Origin: Rubrivivax sp.
Lineage (GTDB): Bacteria > Pseudomonadota > Gammaproteobacteria > Burkholderiales > Burkholderiaceae_C
Assembly (NCBI GenBank): GCA_021298085.1
Contig: JAJTDE010000002.1
Coordinates: 1 to 64,000, forward strand
Length of the DNA stretch: 64,000 nucleotides
Direction of reading: 5' to 3'
The notes beneath the pieces were generated by a model. The model made no database searches. It saw nothing but the letters and a program-made list of their open reading frames with translations, and was not told where the DNA came from. Position 1 is the stretch's first letter. The number at the start of each line of letters is the position of its first letter. Shown here in pieces: positions 44,058 to 53,256 of the stretch. Both the position numbers and the translations under genes were made by a program.

Positions 44058-45068
44058 TCACTTGTACTCGATCAGACGGGAACGCTGCCCCATGAAACGG
44101 TGCCACCGGTAGCGCAGAACACCCTTGAACTCGGCAAACCGCGCGATGACCACAAACACCGAATACAGCCAGCGCAGATTCCAGGGGTCCTGCCCCGAGG
44201 GCCTGAACGACAACCTCAGTGCCTGTAAAGGGTAGATCAGCAGCAGTGCCAGGGCCTTCCAGCCCAATGAGAGTGCCGCGGCTACTGTGAGTGCGGGTAC
44301 CACGCCGCCCCACAACCAGGCACGCCGTACGTTCGCGCGACAGTGGTGGAAAGGCGGCCCGCCGTGCATCGCATAACCCTCCGCAAACGCGTGGCCGGAG
44401 CGCTCGACGCGCCGCCACCACTGCGAAAAGCGTGTCATGCCGGCATCGTGCAGGCACATGGGAACGGCAAGCCGCCAGATCTTCCAGCCCTTGGCTCGCA
44501 ATCGGAGGCACAGTTCCGGCTCTTCGCCGGCGATCAGAGCGGCGTCAAAGCCCTCCACGGCCCGAAACGCATCCACCCGCATCAGCACGATCCCGCCGCA
44601 TCCCTCGACCTCACCAAAACGGCCTTGTGCGTCCCAGTCGTACTGGCAGAGTTGGTTGTAGATGGATGCCTCGGGGTGGCGTTCGAAGACACGCCCTGCG
44701 ACGGCCGCCACCTGGGGGTTCGCATCCAGAAACCTGCGCGCCTGATCCAGCCAGCCGGGAAGGATCTCGCAGTCGCCGTCGATGAAGTGCACATACCGCA
44801 GGTTCGGACACCGTTCGGTCAAGGCGGCAAAGCCGGCGTTGCGCGAACGTGCTGCCGTGAAGGGGATGCTCATGTCGAGCGCCACGGGTTCGGCGCCGAT
44901 CCCGCGGGCAAAGGCCACCGAACCGTCGGTGGAGCCGGAATCCACATAGGCGATGGGCCCGCCGCCATGCGCCTGCAGCGCCCGCAGGCAGGTCACCAGC
45001 CGCTGACCTTCGTTGCGGCCTATCGCCACCCAGCCTACTGCATCTGACTCACTCACCGAAAGAGGCAC
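44058..45068 (-). CDS. GT2 family glycosyltransferase
   Basis: A 336-aa GT-A transferase with 'WVAIGRNEGQRLVTCLRAL', 'YVDSGSTDGSVAFAR', 'FIDGDCEILPGWL' (DGD) near 95 and 'GGIVLMRVDAFRAVEGFDAALIAGEEPELCLRLRAKGW' near 165. One or two C-terminal hydrophobic helices (about 255-290) tie it to the membrane. Start GTG 45068. It leads the minus-strand group GT2-GT2-prenyltransferase. Substrate unknown. Confidence 0.9.
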   Translation of the reverse strand: MPLSVSESDAVGWVAIGRNEGQRLVTCLRALQAHGGGPIAYVDSGSTDGSVAFARGIGAEPVALDMSIPFTAARSRNAGFAALTERCPNLRYVHFIDGDCEILPGWLDQARRFLDANPQVAAVAGRVFERHPEASIYNQLCQYDWDAQGRFGEVEGCGGIVLMRVDAFRAVEGFDAALIAGEEPELCLRLRAKGWKIWRLAVPMCLHDAGMTRFSQWWRRVERSGHAFAEGYAMHGGPPFHHCRANVRRAWLWGGVVPALTVAAALSLGWKALALLLIYPLQALRLSFRPSGQDPWNLRWLYSVFVVIARFAEFKGVLRYRWHRFMGQRSRLIEYK

Positions 45069-45118
45069 ACGCCCACCTGCAAGACAACCACGTGGTCAGT
45101 ATCGCCCATGCCCCGGGA

Positions 45119-46669
45119 TCAGCGGCTGAACAGGTGGCGGTGTGTGTCGCGCAGCACGTTTTTCTGGACCTTGCCCATCGCATTGCGCGGCAAGTCGGCC
45201 ACCACCAGCACCCGCTTGGGAACCTTGAAGTTGGCAATCTGGCCCTTGAGGGCTTCCACGGCCGCCTGTGGCTCCAGCGAAACCCCTGGCTTGGCCACCA
45301 ATACTGCGACCACCGCTTCGCCGAAGTCGGGGTGCGGCACGCCGATCACGGCACTTTCAGCCACCCCGGGCCACTCGTTCAGGTAGCCCTCCACCTCCGC
45401 CGGGTAGACGTTGTAGCCGCCGGAGATGATCAAGTCCTTGCTGCGGCCGACGATGGTGACCCGTCCGGTTTCGTCGATCTTGCCGACGTCGCCGGTCTTG
45501 AAGAACAGGTCGGTGGTGAATTCCTCGGCCGTCTTTTCGGGCATGCGCCAGTAGCCCTTGAAGACATTGGGCCCCTTGACCTCGATACCGCCGATCTCGC
45601 CGGCACGCATCGGGTCGCCCTTCTCGTCGCGGATGCGCACCTGGATGCCGGGCAGCGCAAAGCCGACGGTCCCGCCGACCCGTTCACCGCCGGCCGCGAA
45701 GTAGGGGTTGGAGGTGATCATCGTGGTTTCGCTCATGCCATAGCGCTCCAGGATGGTGTGGCCGGTGCGCTCGCGCCACGCGTCGTGGGTTTCTTTGAGC
45801 AGCGGGGCCGAGCCGCTGATGAACAGCCGCATGCCAGCAGCCGACGCAGGGTTGAGCGAGGCATCGGCCAGCATGCGGGTGTACAACGTGGGCACACCCA
45901 TGAAGACGGTCGCGTCCTGGAGCCGGGCGATGGTTGCCTTGGCATCAAACCGGTTGAACCAGATCATCCGGCTGCCGTTGAGCAGTGCGCCGTGGCTGGC
46001 CACGAACAGGCCGTGCACATGGAAGATGGGCAGGGCGTGGATGAGTACATCACCGCCGTCGGCCGCGCTTCGCCAGCCCCAGTACGCTTTCAGAGTGAGC
46101 GCGTTGCTCAGCAGGTTGCCGTGCGACAGCATCGCGCCCTTGCTGCGCCCGGTGGTGCCGCTGGTGTAGAGGATGGCGGCGAGGTCGTCGGCGTGGCGGT
46201 GCACCGGCGTGTGCTGGTCGCTGTGGGCGGCAGCACGCTCGAGCAGGCTGCCATCGATGGTGTCGCCCAGGGTGAACACATGCCCCGTGCCGGCCTTGAA
46301 GGCGATCGTGCTGAGCTTGGCAAACTGGCCCGGCGTGCAGACGAAGACTGCAGGCTCTGCGTTGCCGATGAAGTACTCGACTTCACCCGCCTGATAGGCC
46401 GTGTTGAGCGGCAGGAAGACATGCCCGCTGCGCAGCACAGCCAGGTACAGCATCAGGGCTTCGACACTCTTGTCGACCTGAACCGCCACCCGCGAGGCAG
46501 GAGGGAGGTCCAGCGAAGCCAGCAGATTGGCCATCATCGCCGAGGCACGGTCAAGGTCGCGCCAGGTGTAGTGGCGCGGCGCGCCAGGACCGTCGGCGGT
46601 TTCGATGGCCGTGGTGTCCAGGTCGACCGGAAATGCGTTGCGCAACGCAACAAAGAGGTTGTCGTTCAA
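45119..46669 (-). CDS. matB: malonyl-CoA synthase (MatB-type acyl-CoA ligase)
   Basis: A 516-aa adenylate-forming ligase. 'VDKSVEALMLYLAVLRSGHVFLPLNTAYQAGEVEYFIGNAEP' and the P-loop 'ILYTSGTTGRSKGAMLSHGNL' are followed by 'ERYGMSETTM' and the C-terminal catalytic Lys in 'RNAMGKVQKN'. Overall wording is close to rhizobial MatB, which makes malonyl-CoA from malonate, ATP and CoA. I prefer TTG 46669, because 'NDNLFVALRNAFP' aligns with MatB starts and 'gagagacg' lies just upstream. ATG 46705 is the alternative. The upstream Bug receptor could bring malonate; MatA decarboxylase is not in the window. Confidence 0.88.
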   Translation of the reverse strand: MNDNLFVALRNAFPVDLDTTAIETADGPGAPRHYTWRDLDRASAMMANLLASLDLPPASRVAVQVDKSVEALMLYLAVLRSGHVFLPLNTAYQAGEVEYFIGNAEPAVFVCTPGQFAKLSTIAFKAGTGHVFTLGDTIDGSLLERAAAHSDQHTPVHRHADDLAAILYTSGTTGRSKGAMLSHGNLLSNALTLKAYWGWRSAADGGDVLIHALPIFHVHGLFVASHGALLNGSRMIWFNRFDAKATIARLQDATVFMGVPTLYTRMLADASLNPASAAGMRLFISGSAPLLKETHDAWRERTGHTILERYGMSETTMITSNPYFAAGGERVGGTVGFALPGIQVRIRDEKGDPMRAGEIGGIEVKGPNVFKGYWRMPEKTAEEFTTDLFFKTGDVGKIDETGRVTIVGRSKDLIISGGYNVYPAEVEGYLNEWPGVAESAVIGVPHPDFGEAVVAVLVAKPGVSLEPQAAVEALKGQIANFKVPKRVLVVADLPRNAMGKVQKNVLRDTHRHLFSR

Positions 46670-46777
46670 GGGTCGTCTCTCGATGGCGGATAGGCGGCCA
46701 CTCATGCACGAGGCCGGCACCACCGTGTAGCGGCGCCCAGCCCCGACAGTGTGCCGCGGCGCAGAGGGTTGTGCTGC

Positions 46778-47809
46778 TCAGTCGAGCTTGGCGCCCGAGC
46801 TCTTCACCACCTCGGCCCAGCGCTTGACTTCGGCGCTCACAAAGCGCCCGAAATCGTCGCCCCACAGGTTGGGCATGTCGGTACCCAGGCCCGTCCAGGT
46901 GGCTTTCAGGTCGTCCTGGGCGAGGGTCTTGCGCATGGCGTCCTGCATGGCGGCGACGGCTTCGCGGGGCGTTCCCTTGGGTGCCCAGATACCGTACCAG
47001 GTGGACACCTGGTAGGTGGGTACGCCGCCCTCGCGGGAGCTGGGTACGTCGGGGAAACCGGGTGCGCGCTTGTCGCTGGCCACGGCGATGGCCCGGATGC
47101 GCCCACCCTTGATGTGCGCCGCGCTCGAGCCCAGCCCGTCAAACATCATGTCGACCTGACCGGCGATCAGGTCCTGCAACGCAGGCCCGGCCCCGCGGTA
47201 GGGGATGTGCGTGATGAAGGTCTTGGTCTGGAGCTTGAAGAGTTCGCCCGCCAGGTGGTGCGAGGTGCCGTTGCCGGCGGAGCCGTAGTTCAGGCGGCCT
47301 GGGTTCTTGCGGATGAATTCCAGCAACTGTGGCAGCGTGGTGGCCTGCACCTTCTGTGGGTTCACCACAATCACCTGCGGCACGCTGGAGACCAACCCCA
47401 CCGGGACAAAGTCAGTCTCGATGTTGTAGTCGAGCTTGGGGTACATGGACGGCGCAATGGCGTGGTGCACGGCGCCCATGAAGAAGTTGTAGCCGTCGGG
47501 GGCCGCCTTGGCAGCCAACCCGGCGCCCAGGGTGCCACCCGCGCCGCCCTTGTTGTCGATCACAAACTGCCGGCCCAGGTTGCGGGTCATGGCCGCAAAC
47601 AGCGGGCGGGCAAAGGCGTCGGTGCCGCCGCCCGGGGGGAAGGGCACGACGATGTTGACGGGCTTGGATGGCCAGGCGCTTGCCTGGGCCCAGGCGCCGG
47701 TGCTGGCGGCCAGACCGAGCGACGCGCCAGCGCCCAGTACGGTGCGTCGGCGGATCGCAAGGGGGGAGTCGGGGGCGGTGGCAGGGGTGTGCCGAATCGG
47801 TTGCGTCAA
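46778..47809 (-). CDS. Bug family tripartite tricarboxylate transporter substrate-binding protein
   Basis: A 343-aa periplasmic solute receptor of the TctC/Bug family. A twin-arginine-like signal (RRRTVLGAGASLGLAASTGAWAQA) is cut near residue 43. The mature part begins 'WPSKPVNIVVPFPPGGGTDAFARPL', the family hallmark, followed by 'VIDNKGGAGGTLGAGLAAKAAPDGY'. Start TTG 47809 has 'ggag' 6 bases upstream. No TctA/TctB membrane partners are nearby, as is usual for orphan Bug genes in Burkholderiales. Next to matB, malonate or a related dicarboxylate is a reasonable guess at the ligand. Confidence 0.92.
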   Translation of the reverse strand: MTQPIRHTPATAPDSPLAIRRRTVLGAGASLGLAASTGAWAQASAWPSKPVNIVVPFPPGGGTDAFARPLFAAMTRNLGRQFVIDNKGGAGGTLGAGLAAKAAPDGYNFFMGAVHHAIAPSMYPKLDYNIETDFVPVGLVSSVPQVIVVNPQKVQATTLPQLLEFIRKNPGRLNYGSAGNGTSHHLAGELFKLQTKTFITHIPYRGAGPALQDLIAGQVDMMFDGLGSSAAHIKGGRIRAIAVASDKRAPGFPDVPSSREGGVPTYQVSTWYGIWAPKGTPREAVAAMQDAMRKTLAQDDLKATWTGLGTDMPNLWGDDFGRFVSAEVKRWAEVVKSSGAKLD

Positions 47810-47913
47810 GGTCTTCTCCGCGGTCTTGGTCTGAATGCCCCCGGTTCTACCTCAGCCCGCTTGTCCCGCGGGAGCGGGCAACCTCTGGTTGAACCCGCCT
47901 TTCAGCGCTGGCC

Positions 47914-48447
47914 TCAGGGCAGCAGGACCAGCCGAAGCTCCACACGCCGTGCCTCGGCGGCAGGGCCGTCGGCGGCGGTCTGCTCGGGCTTGCGCAGCAC
48001 GATGCGTTCTGCGGCGACGCCGCGGGCGATCAAGGCGTCGCGCACAGCCTTGGCGCGGTTCTTGGCCAGTTCGGCATTGATGGCGGGGTCGCCTGTGGGG
48101 TCATGGAAGCCCGACAGCATCAGCTTGCGGTCGCGGTCGGCCGTCACCGCGGCCAGCGCGTCGGCCAGGGGCTGGGCCACATCGGCCGGCAATTCAGCCT
48201 TGCCGGTGTCAAAGTACACCTTACCGATGATGTCGCCTGACAGCGGTACATCCAGCAGTGCATCCGCCACGGCCGGTGCGGCGGGCATGGCTGATGGCGC
48301 CGCAACCGCTGCCGGCTTGGCCGCGGGCTTGGGTGCCTGAATGCTGCGCCAAGCCAGGCCGAAGATCAGCCCGAACAGCAGCATCGCCACCACACCGAGC
48401 GCCACCCACACGCCGATGCGTGCGCCTTCGTCCTGGTCATCCAACAT
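47914..48447 (-). CDS. OmpA family protein
   Basis: A 177-aa protein. One N-terminal TM (about 12-32) is followed by an Ala/Pro-rich spacer (36-60) and a C-terminal OmpA/MotB-like peptidoglycan-binding domain ('GKVYFDTGKAELPADVAQPLADALAAV', 'LSGFHDPTGDPAINAELAKNRAKAVRDALIARGV'). ATG 48447 has 'aagga' 8 bases upstream. The usual 'GHTD' is replaced by 'GFHDPTGD'. It is divergent from the sigma-54 activator, 106 bp apart. It probably tethers the inner membrane to the cell wall. Confidence 0.88.
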   Translation of the reverse strand: MLDDQDEGARIGVWVALGVVAMLLFGLIFGLAWRSIQAPKPAAKPAAVAAPSAMPAAPAVADALLDVPLSGDIIGKVYFDTGKAELPADVAQPLADALAAVTADRDRKLMLSGFHDPTGDPAINAELAKNRAKAVRDALIARGVAAERIVLRKPEQTAADGPAAEARRVELRLVLLP

Positions 48448-48553
48448 GTCTCGTCCTTTTCAAACGTTCTGAAGCTGGTGCCGGGAGGCCTGAACCCGCA
48501 TCCCGGCAAAGCCCGCTATTCTGCCCGGCCTGGGGGTTGATACATTCGACAGC

Positions 48554-50164
48554 ATGCAGATGACGGCTCCACCCGCGCCTGACCTCGCGTCACCCGATGG
48601 TGAGCGGACGCCGGGTTGTGCCATGCCGGCCTGTCCCGCCCATGACCGCTCCGCTGCCGCTGTAGCCCCTGTGCAACGGGTGCTGGCCGGTTTCCCGGGG
48701 GATGCCCAGGGGCTGCTGAAGCTGGCCGCCGACAGCATGTTCGATGCGTTTGCCCAGGCTGCGATGGGCATGCTGGTGGTGGACCGCGAGCACCGCATCG
48801 TCTGGGTCAGTGAGGGCTACAAGAACTTTCTGCCGGCCCTGGGCTTTGATGACGCAGCCCAGTTTGTCGGCCGGCGGGTCGAGGAAGTGGTGCCAAATAC
48901 GCTGATGGCCCAGGTCATCGAAACCGGCCGGCCCATCCTGGTGGACCTTCTGACCAACCAGGCGGGCACCTTTCTTGTCAGCCGCCTGCCCTTGCGGGAC
49001 CCTTCGGGCCATGTGATCGGCGCACTCGGGCTGGTGCTGCTGGATCACCCGGAATCCACCATGCAGCCGCTGATCACGCAGTTCAGCCGCCTGCAGGCCC
49101 AGCTGGACCAGGCGCGACAGCAACTGGCGGCCCAGCGTCGGCCCAAGTACAGCATCGCCAGTTTCATCGGCAGCAGCTCGGCGGCGCTGGAGGTCAAGCG
49201 CCAGGCCCGGCGCGTGGCCGCTGCCGATGCCACGGTGCTCCTGCTGGGCGAGACAGGCACCGGCAAGGAAGTGCTGGCCCAGGCCATCCACGCCGCCAGC
49301 GCCCGCTCGGCCCGACCCTTCATCGCGCTGAACGTGGCGGCGGTTCCGGAGAACCTGCTGGAAGCCGAGTGTTTTGGTGTCGCGCCGGGCGCCTATACCG
49401 GCGCCGACCGCCGGGGCCGCGAGGGCAAGTTCAAGCTGGCCGACGGCAGCACCCTGTTTCTGGATGAGATCGGTGACCTGCCCCTGTCCTTGCAGTCCAA
49501 GCTGCTGCGCGTCCTGCAGGAACAGGAAGTGGAGCCCATCGGCTCCAACCGGCTTGAACGCATCAATGTGCGGGTCATCGCGGCGACCAGCCGAGACCTT
49601 CCGGCGATGTTGGCCGACGGCCGCTTCCGGGCCGACCTGTACTACCGGCTGAATGTCCTGCCCATCCATGTGCCACCGCTGCGTGAGCGCCTGGACGACA
49701 TCGAAGCGCTCGCCGAGACGCTGCTGGAAGACATCGCGCGCCGCAGCGGCTTGGCGACGCGTGCGCTGGCGCCCGATGGGTTGGAGCGGCTGATGTCCCA
49801 CGATTGGCCGGGCAATATCCGTGAGCTGCGCAACACCCTGGAGCAGGCGGCGCTGATGACCGACGATCTGCTGCTACATGCCTTTCATTTCGAGCGTTTG
49901 CCGTCCAAGCTGGCCGCGGGTGCGGTTCCGCCGGGTTTGGGGCCGCCACTGCCTACCGCGGTGCCCGCATCGCCCCCGATGCCGGCCGCTGAACGCCCTC
50001 TGCACGAGCAGGTGGCCGAACTGGAGCAGGGCGCCATGGCCCGCGCCTTGCAGGCCAGCCATGGCAACCGGGCGGCCGCCGCTCGCCTGCTGGGCTTGTC
50101 GCGGGCTGCGTTCTATGACCGTCTGGAGCGGTATCCCGCCCTGCAGGCCATGAACAAGGGCTGA
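48554..50164 (+). CDS. sigma-54-dependent transcriptional activator (PAS-AAA+-Fis)
   Basis: A 536-aa bacterial enhancer-binding protein. A PAS-like domain spans about 65-170 ('[23 protein letters not shown]'), a short coiled coil 175-195, then the AAA+ domain from about 205 with Walker A 'GETGTGKE' and the sigma-54 contact loop GAYTGA (residues 279-284) in place of GAFTGA. Walker B is 'LFLDEIGDL', arginine-finger region '[13 protein letters not shown]'. The C-terminus is a Fis-type helix-turn-helix ('[27 protein letters not shown]'). There is no receiver domain, so the PAS part may bind a small molecule. The downstream hydrolase or ABC transporter may be its target; I found no nearby sigma-54 promoter. 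Confidence 0.93.
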   Translation: MQMTAPPAPDLASPDGERTPGCAMPACPAHDRSAAAVAPVQRVLAGFPGDAQGLLKLAADSMFDAFAQAAMGMLVVDREHRIVWVSEGYKNFLPALGFDDAAQFVGRRVEEVVPNTLMAQVIETGRPILVDLLTNQAGTFLVSRLPLRDPSGHVIGALGLVLLDHPESTMQPLITQFSRLQAQLDQARQQLAAQRRPKYSIASFIGSSSAALEVKRQARRVAAADATVLLLGETGTGKEVLAQAIHAASARSARPFIALNVAAVPENLLEAECFGVAPGAYTGADRRGREGKFKLADGSTLFLDEIGDLPLSLQSKLLRVLQEQEVEPIGSNRLERINVRVIAATSRDLPAMLADGRFRADLYYRLNVLPIHVPPLRERLDDIEALAETLLEDIARRSGLATRALAPDGLERLMSHDWPGNIRELRNTLEQAALMTDDLLLHAFHFERLPSKLAAGAVPPGLGPPLPTAVPASPPMPAAERPLHEQVAELEQGAMARALQASHGNRAAAARLLGLSRAAFYDRLERYPALQAMNKG

Positions 50165-50237
50165 GACACTGCGCCATGGCGCAGGCAGTCTGTTGGCCAC
50201 CACGGTAGACCCATCAACCCACCGAAAGCCCGTTGAC

Positions 50238-50960
50238 ATGCCATCACCCATCGTTCTGGTGCATGGTGCCTGGGGTGGCGCCTGGATCTGGCGCCGCGTG
50301 CTGGCGCCGCTGCGTGCCGCCGGGCACGAGGTTCATGCCGCCACGCTCACGGGTGATGGCGACCGGGCCCATCTGCGCCACCCCGGCATCAGCCTGCACG
50401 ACCATGTCCAGGACGTCCTGGCGTTGATCGATGCGGAAGAGCTCTCTGACATCACCCTGGTGGGACACAGCTACGGCGGGATGGTCATCACGGGGGTGGC
50501 CGATGCACTGCTGCAGCGCGGTCCCGGCCGGCTTGGGCACCTGGTGTACGTGGATGCCATGGTGCCTGTGCCTGGCGAAGGCTGGGGTGCCGGTCACCCG
50601 CCAGAAGTGGTGCAGGCGCGCCTGGCGGCCGCGGCCGCCCACGACAACGCCTTGCCACCGCCCGACCCCGATGGCTTCGGGCTCGCCGGCGAAGACCGCG
50701 ATTGGCTGCTGCGTCGGCAGGTGCCCCACCCCTTTGGCATGTACCGCGTACCGCTGCACTTCGACGGTGACGCCTGGGCGCGCGTGCCGCGCAGCTTCGT
50801 GGACTGCACGGCACCCGCCTACCCCACCATCGACGCCATGCGACAACGGGTTCGGCAGCAACCTGGTTGGACCGTTCACGAACTGCCCACAGGGCACTGC
50901 CCGATGGTCAGCATGCCTGAGGCCCTGGTGGCGATCGTGTGTGAAGCGGCGGCCCGCTGA
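50238..50960 (+). CDS. alpha/beta hydrolase (esterase-like)
   Basis: A 240-aa alpha/beta hydrolase. 'IVLVHGAWGGAWIWRRVLAPLRAAGHEVHAATLTGDGDR' is the oxyanion region, 'ITLVGHSYGGMVITGVAD' contains the nucleophile Ser in GHSYGG (near residue 81), and 'ELPTGHCPMVSMPEAL' provides the catalytic His. It resembles the salicylate-esterase/methylketone-synthase-like group. ATG 50238 lies 73 bp after the activator; the track start at 50193 is longer without support. Substrate unknown. Confidence 0.88.
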   Translation: MPSPIVLVHGAWGGAWIWRRVLAPLRAAGHEVHAATLTGDGDRAHLRHPGISLHDHVQDVLALIDAEELSDITLVGHSYGGMVITGVADALLQRGPGRLGHLVYVDAMVPVPGEGWGAGHPPEVVQARLAAAAAHDNALPPPDPDGFGLAGEDRDWLLRRQVPHPFGMYRVPLHFDGDAWARVPRSFVDCTAPAYPTIDAMRQRVRQQPGWTVHELPTGHCPMVSMPEALVAIVCEAAAR

Positions 50961-51191
50961 TGTGTCTGATGTTCCGGCACCTGTCGGAATCGCAGTCGCC
51001 ACATGCGGCGTTTCGAGGGCCGACGATGGCCTGGTGCTGCGCGTAAACCCGGACGTTTGGTGCGGCAGCTGACACGGTGAGCGCCTGGCGGGTGTCTCCC
51101 ACGGCCTGGCACGCCGATTGCACCGTACAGCCCAGCAGTCCACCGTGTGACTGCAGATCCGACACAACCCTCCTTCCACGGAGACAGGCCC

Positions 51192-52418
51192 ATGACGCAT
51201 TTGCACAAGACAACCCGCCGACCCTTGCTGGCTGCCGGCCTGGCCGCTGGCCTGGGCTTTGCCGCACTGGGCGCTTCCCCGGCCTTCGCACAGGCCAAGG
51301 GCAATGAGATCCGCATCGCCCACATCCACAGCAAGACCGGCCCGCTGGAGGCCTACGGCAAGCAGACAGCCACCGGTTTCATGATGGGCCTGGACTACGC
51401 AACCGGCGGCACCATGATGGTCGGCGGCAAGAAGCTGGTGGTCATCGAGAAGGACGACCAGGGCAAGCCTGACCTGGGCAAGAACCTGCTGGCCCAGGCC
51501 TACGGTGACGACAAGGCCGACATCGCCGTCGGCCCGACCAGCAGCGGCGTGGCATTGGCCATGCTGCCGGTGGCCGAGGAGTACAAGAAGATCCTGCTGG
51601 TGGAGCCCGCGGTGGCCGACAGCATCACCGGCGACAAGTGGAACAAGTACATCTTCCGCACCGGCCGCAATTCCAGCCAGGACGCCATCAGCAACGCGGT
51701 GGCGCTGGACAAGCCGGGTGTGACCATCGCCACACTGGCCCAGGATTACGCCTTCGGCCGCGATGGTGTGAAGGCCTTCAAGGAAAGCGTGAAGACGGCC
51801 AAGATCGTCCACGAGGAATACCTGCCCGTGGCGACGAGCGACTTCACCGCCGCCGCGCAGCGCCTGATCGACAAGCTGAAGGACCAGCCTGGCCGCAAGG
51901 TGATCTGGATCATCTGGGCCGGCGGCGGTGGCAACCCCTTCAAGATCGCCGACCTCGACCTCAAGCGCTTCGGCATCGAGATCGCCACCGGCGGCAACAT
52001 CCTGCCGGCGATGGCCGCCTACAAGCAGTTCCCGGGCATGGAAGGCGCCACCTACTACTACTTCGCCATTCCCAAGAACCCGGTCAACGAGTGGCTGGTG
52101 GCCAACCACTACACCAAGTTCAAGAGCCCGCCCGACTTCTTCACCGCAGGTGGCATGAGCGCGGCCATTGCGGTGGTGGAAGCGCTGAAGAAGACCAAGG
52201 GCGATACCGACACCAACAAGCTCATCGCCACCATGGAGGGCATGAGCTTCGAGACGCCCAAGGGCAAGATGACCTTCCGCAAGGAAGACCACCAGGCCAT
52301 GCAGGACATGTTCCATTTCCGCATCAAGGTCGACCCCGCCTTTGCCTGGGGCGTGCCTGAACTGGTCCAGGTGATCAAGGCCGAGCAGATGAACGTGCCG
52401 ATCCGCAACAAGCGCTGA
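51192..52418 (+). CDS. ABC transporter substrate-binding protein (branched-chain amino acid type)
   Basis: A 408-aa periplasmic binding protein of the LivJ/Peripla_BP_6 group. The signal peptide is cleaved after 'ASPAFA' (about residue 33), then 'EIRIAHIHSKTGPLEAYGKQTATGFMMGLDYATGG' and 'DIAVGPTSSGVALAMLPVAEEYKKILLVEPAVADSI' follow. ATG 51192 has 'ggagacaggcc' upstream. Four transporter genes follow in the order ATPase, ATPase, permease, permease, so the system is complete. The 231-bp region upstream must hold the promoter. The ligand may be an aromatic or amide compound rather than an amino acid, given the flanking hydrolases (inference). Confidence 0.93.
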   Translation: MTHLHKTTRRPLLAAGLAAGLGFAALGASPAFAQAKGNEIRIAHIHSKTGPLEAYGKQTATGFMMGLDYATGGTMMVGGKKLVVIEKDDQGKPDLGKNLLAQAYGDDKADIAVGPTSSGVALAMLPVAEEYKKILLVEPAVADSITGDKWNKYIFRTGRNSSQDAISNAVALDKPGVTIATLAQDYAFGRDGVKAFKESVKTAKIVHEEYLPVATSDFTAAAQRLIDKLKDQPGRKVIWIIWAGGGGNPFKIADLDLKRFGIEIATGGNILPAMAAYKQFPGMEGATYYYFAIPKNPVNEWLVANHYTKFKSPPDFFTAGGMSAAIAVVEALKKTKGDTDTNKLIATMEGMSFETPKGKMTFRKEDHQAMQDMFHFRIKVDPAFAWGVPELVQVIKAEQMNVPIRNKR

Positions 52419-52458
52419 GCTGCACCGACTGCACGTCCAGCCCTGCCTGCCTGCGCCC

Positions 52459-53256
52459 ATGCTCGAAACCCGTGAGCTGACGGTCCGCTTCGGCGGACAC
52501 GTCGCGGTGGACCATGTCTCCTGCCGCTTTGATGCGGGCACGCTGACGTCCATCGTGGGGCCTAACGGCGCTGGCAAGACGACGTACTTCAACTTGGTGT
52601 CGGGGCAGCTCGCGGCCAGCGAGGGCCGTGTGCTGCTCCAGGGGCGTGACATCACCGCCTTGCCGGCCCCGCTGCGCACACGCCAGGGCTTGGGCCGGGC
52701 CTTCCAGCTGACCCAGCTGTTTCCCAACCTCACGGTGCAGGAAAACGTTCGGCTGGCCGTGCAGGCCCGGGAGCAGGGCCGCGGCAAGGCCGGGCTTGAC
52801 CTGCTGCGCATCTGGCTGGACCGCCGCGAGTGGATCGACGAGGCCCAGTCACTGCTGGCCAGCGTCCGCCTGCAGGACAAGGCCGGCAGCCTGGCCGCGG
52901 CACTGCCGCATGGCGACCAGCGCAAGCTGGAGGTGGCCGTTCTGATGGCGCTGGACCCGCTGGTCTACATGTTCGACGAACCCACGGCCGGCATGAGCGT
53001 GGATGAGGTGCCAGTGGTGCTGGAACTGATCCGTTCGCTGAAGGCCCGCAAGGACCGCTGCATCCTGCTGGTGGAGCACAAGATGGATGTGGTGCGCGAG
53101 CTGAGTGACCGCATCGTGGTGCTGGTCAACGGCCAGCTGGTGGCCGATGGCGAGCCCTCGGCGGTGATTGCATCGCCGGTGGTGCAGCAGGCCTACCTGG
53201 GCACCGCACTGGACGCCGTGCCTGGCGACGCGTTGCCCGCTGGATCATCAGCATGA
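52459..53256 (+). CDS. ABC transporter ATP-binding protein (LivG-type)
   Basis: A 265-aa ATPase. Walker A is 'GPNGAGKTTYFNLVSGQL' (about 36-43), the Q-loop region 'RAFQLTQLFPNLTVQENVRLA' follows, then Walker B 'VYMFDEPTAGMS' and the H-loop 'LLVEHKMDVV'. The signature motif usually LSYG/LSGGE is degenerate: 'LPHGDQRKLEVAVLMA'. The LivG-like arrangement places it first after the binding protein. It overlaps the LivF-type gene by 4 bases. Confidence 0.93.
   Translation: MLETRELTVRFGGHVAVDHVSCRFDAGTLTSIVGPNGAGKTTYFNLVSGQLAASEGRVLLQGRDITALPAPLRTRQGLGRAFQLTQLFPNLTVQENVRLAVQAREQGRGKAGLDLLRIWLDRREWIDEAQSLLASVRLQDKAGSLAAALPHGDQRKLEVAVLMALDPLVYMFDEPTAGMSVDEVPVVLELIRSLKARKDRCILLVEHKMDVVRELSDRIVVLVNGQLVADGEPSAVIASPVVQQAYLGTALDAVPGDALPAGSSA

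Noticed and set aside
50244-52925. 893-aa minus-strand ORF over the hydrolase and binding-protein genes
   Set aside because: It spans three real + strand genes and their spacers and has a repetitive Ala/Arg/His composition; a codon-bias artefact.
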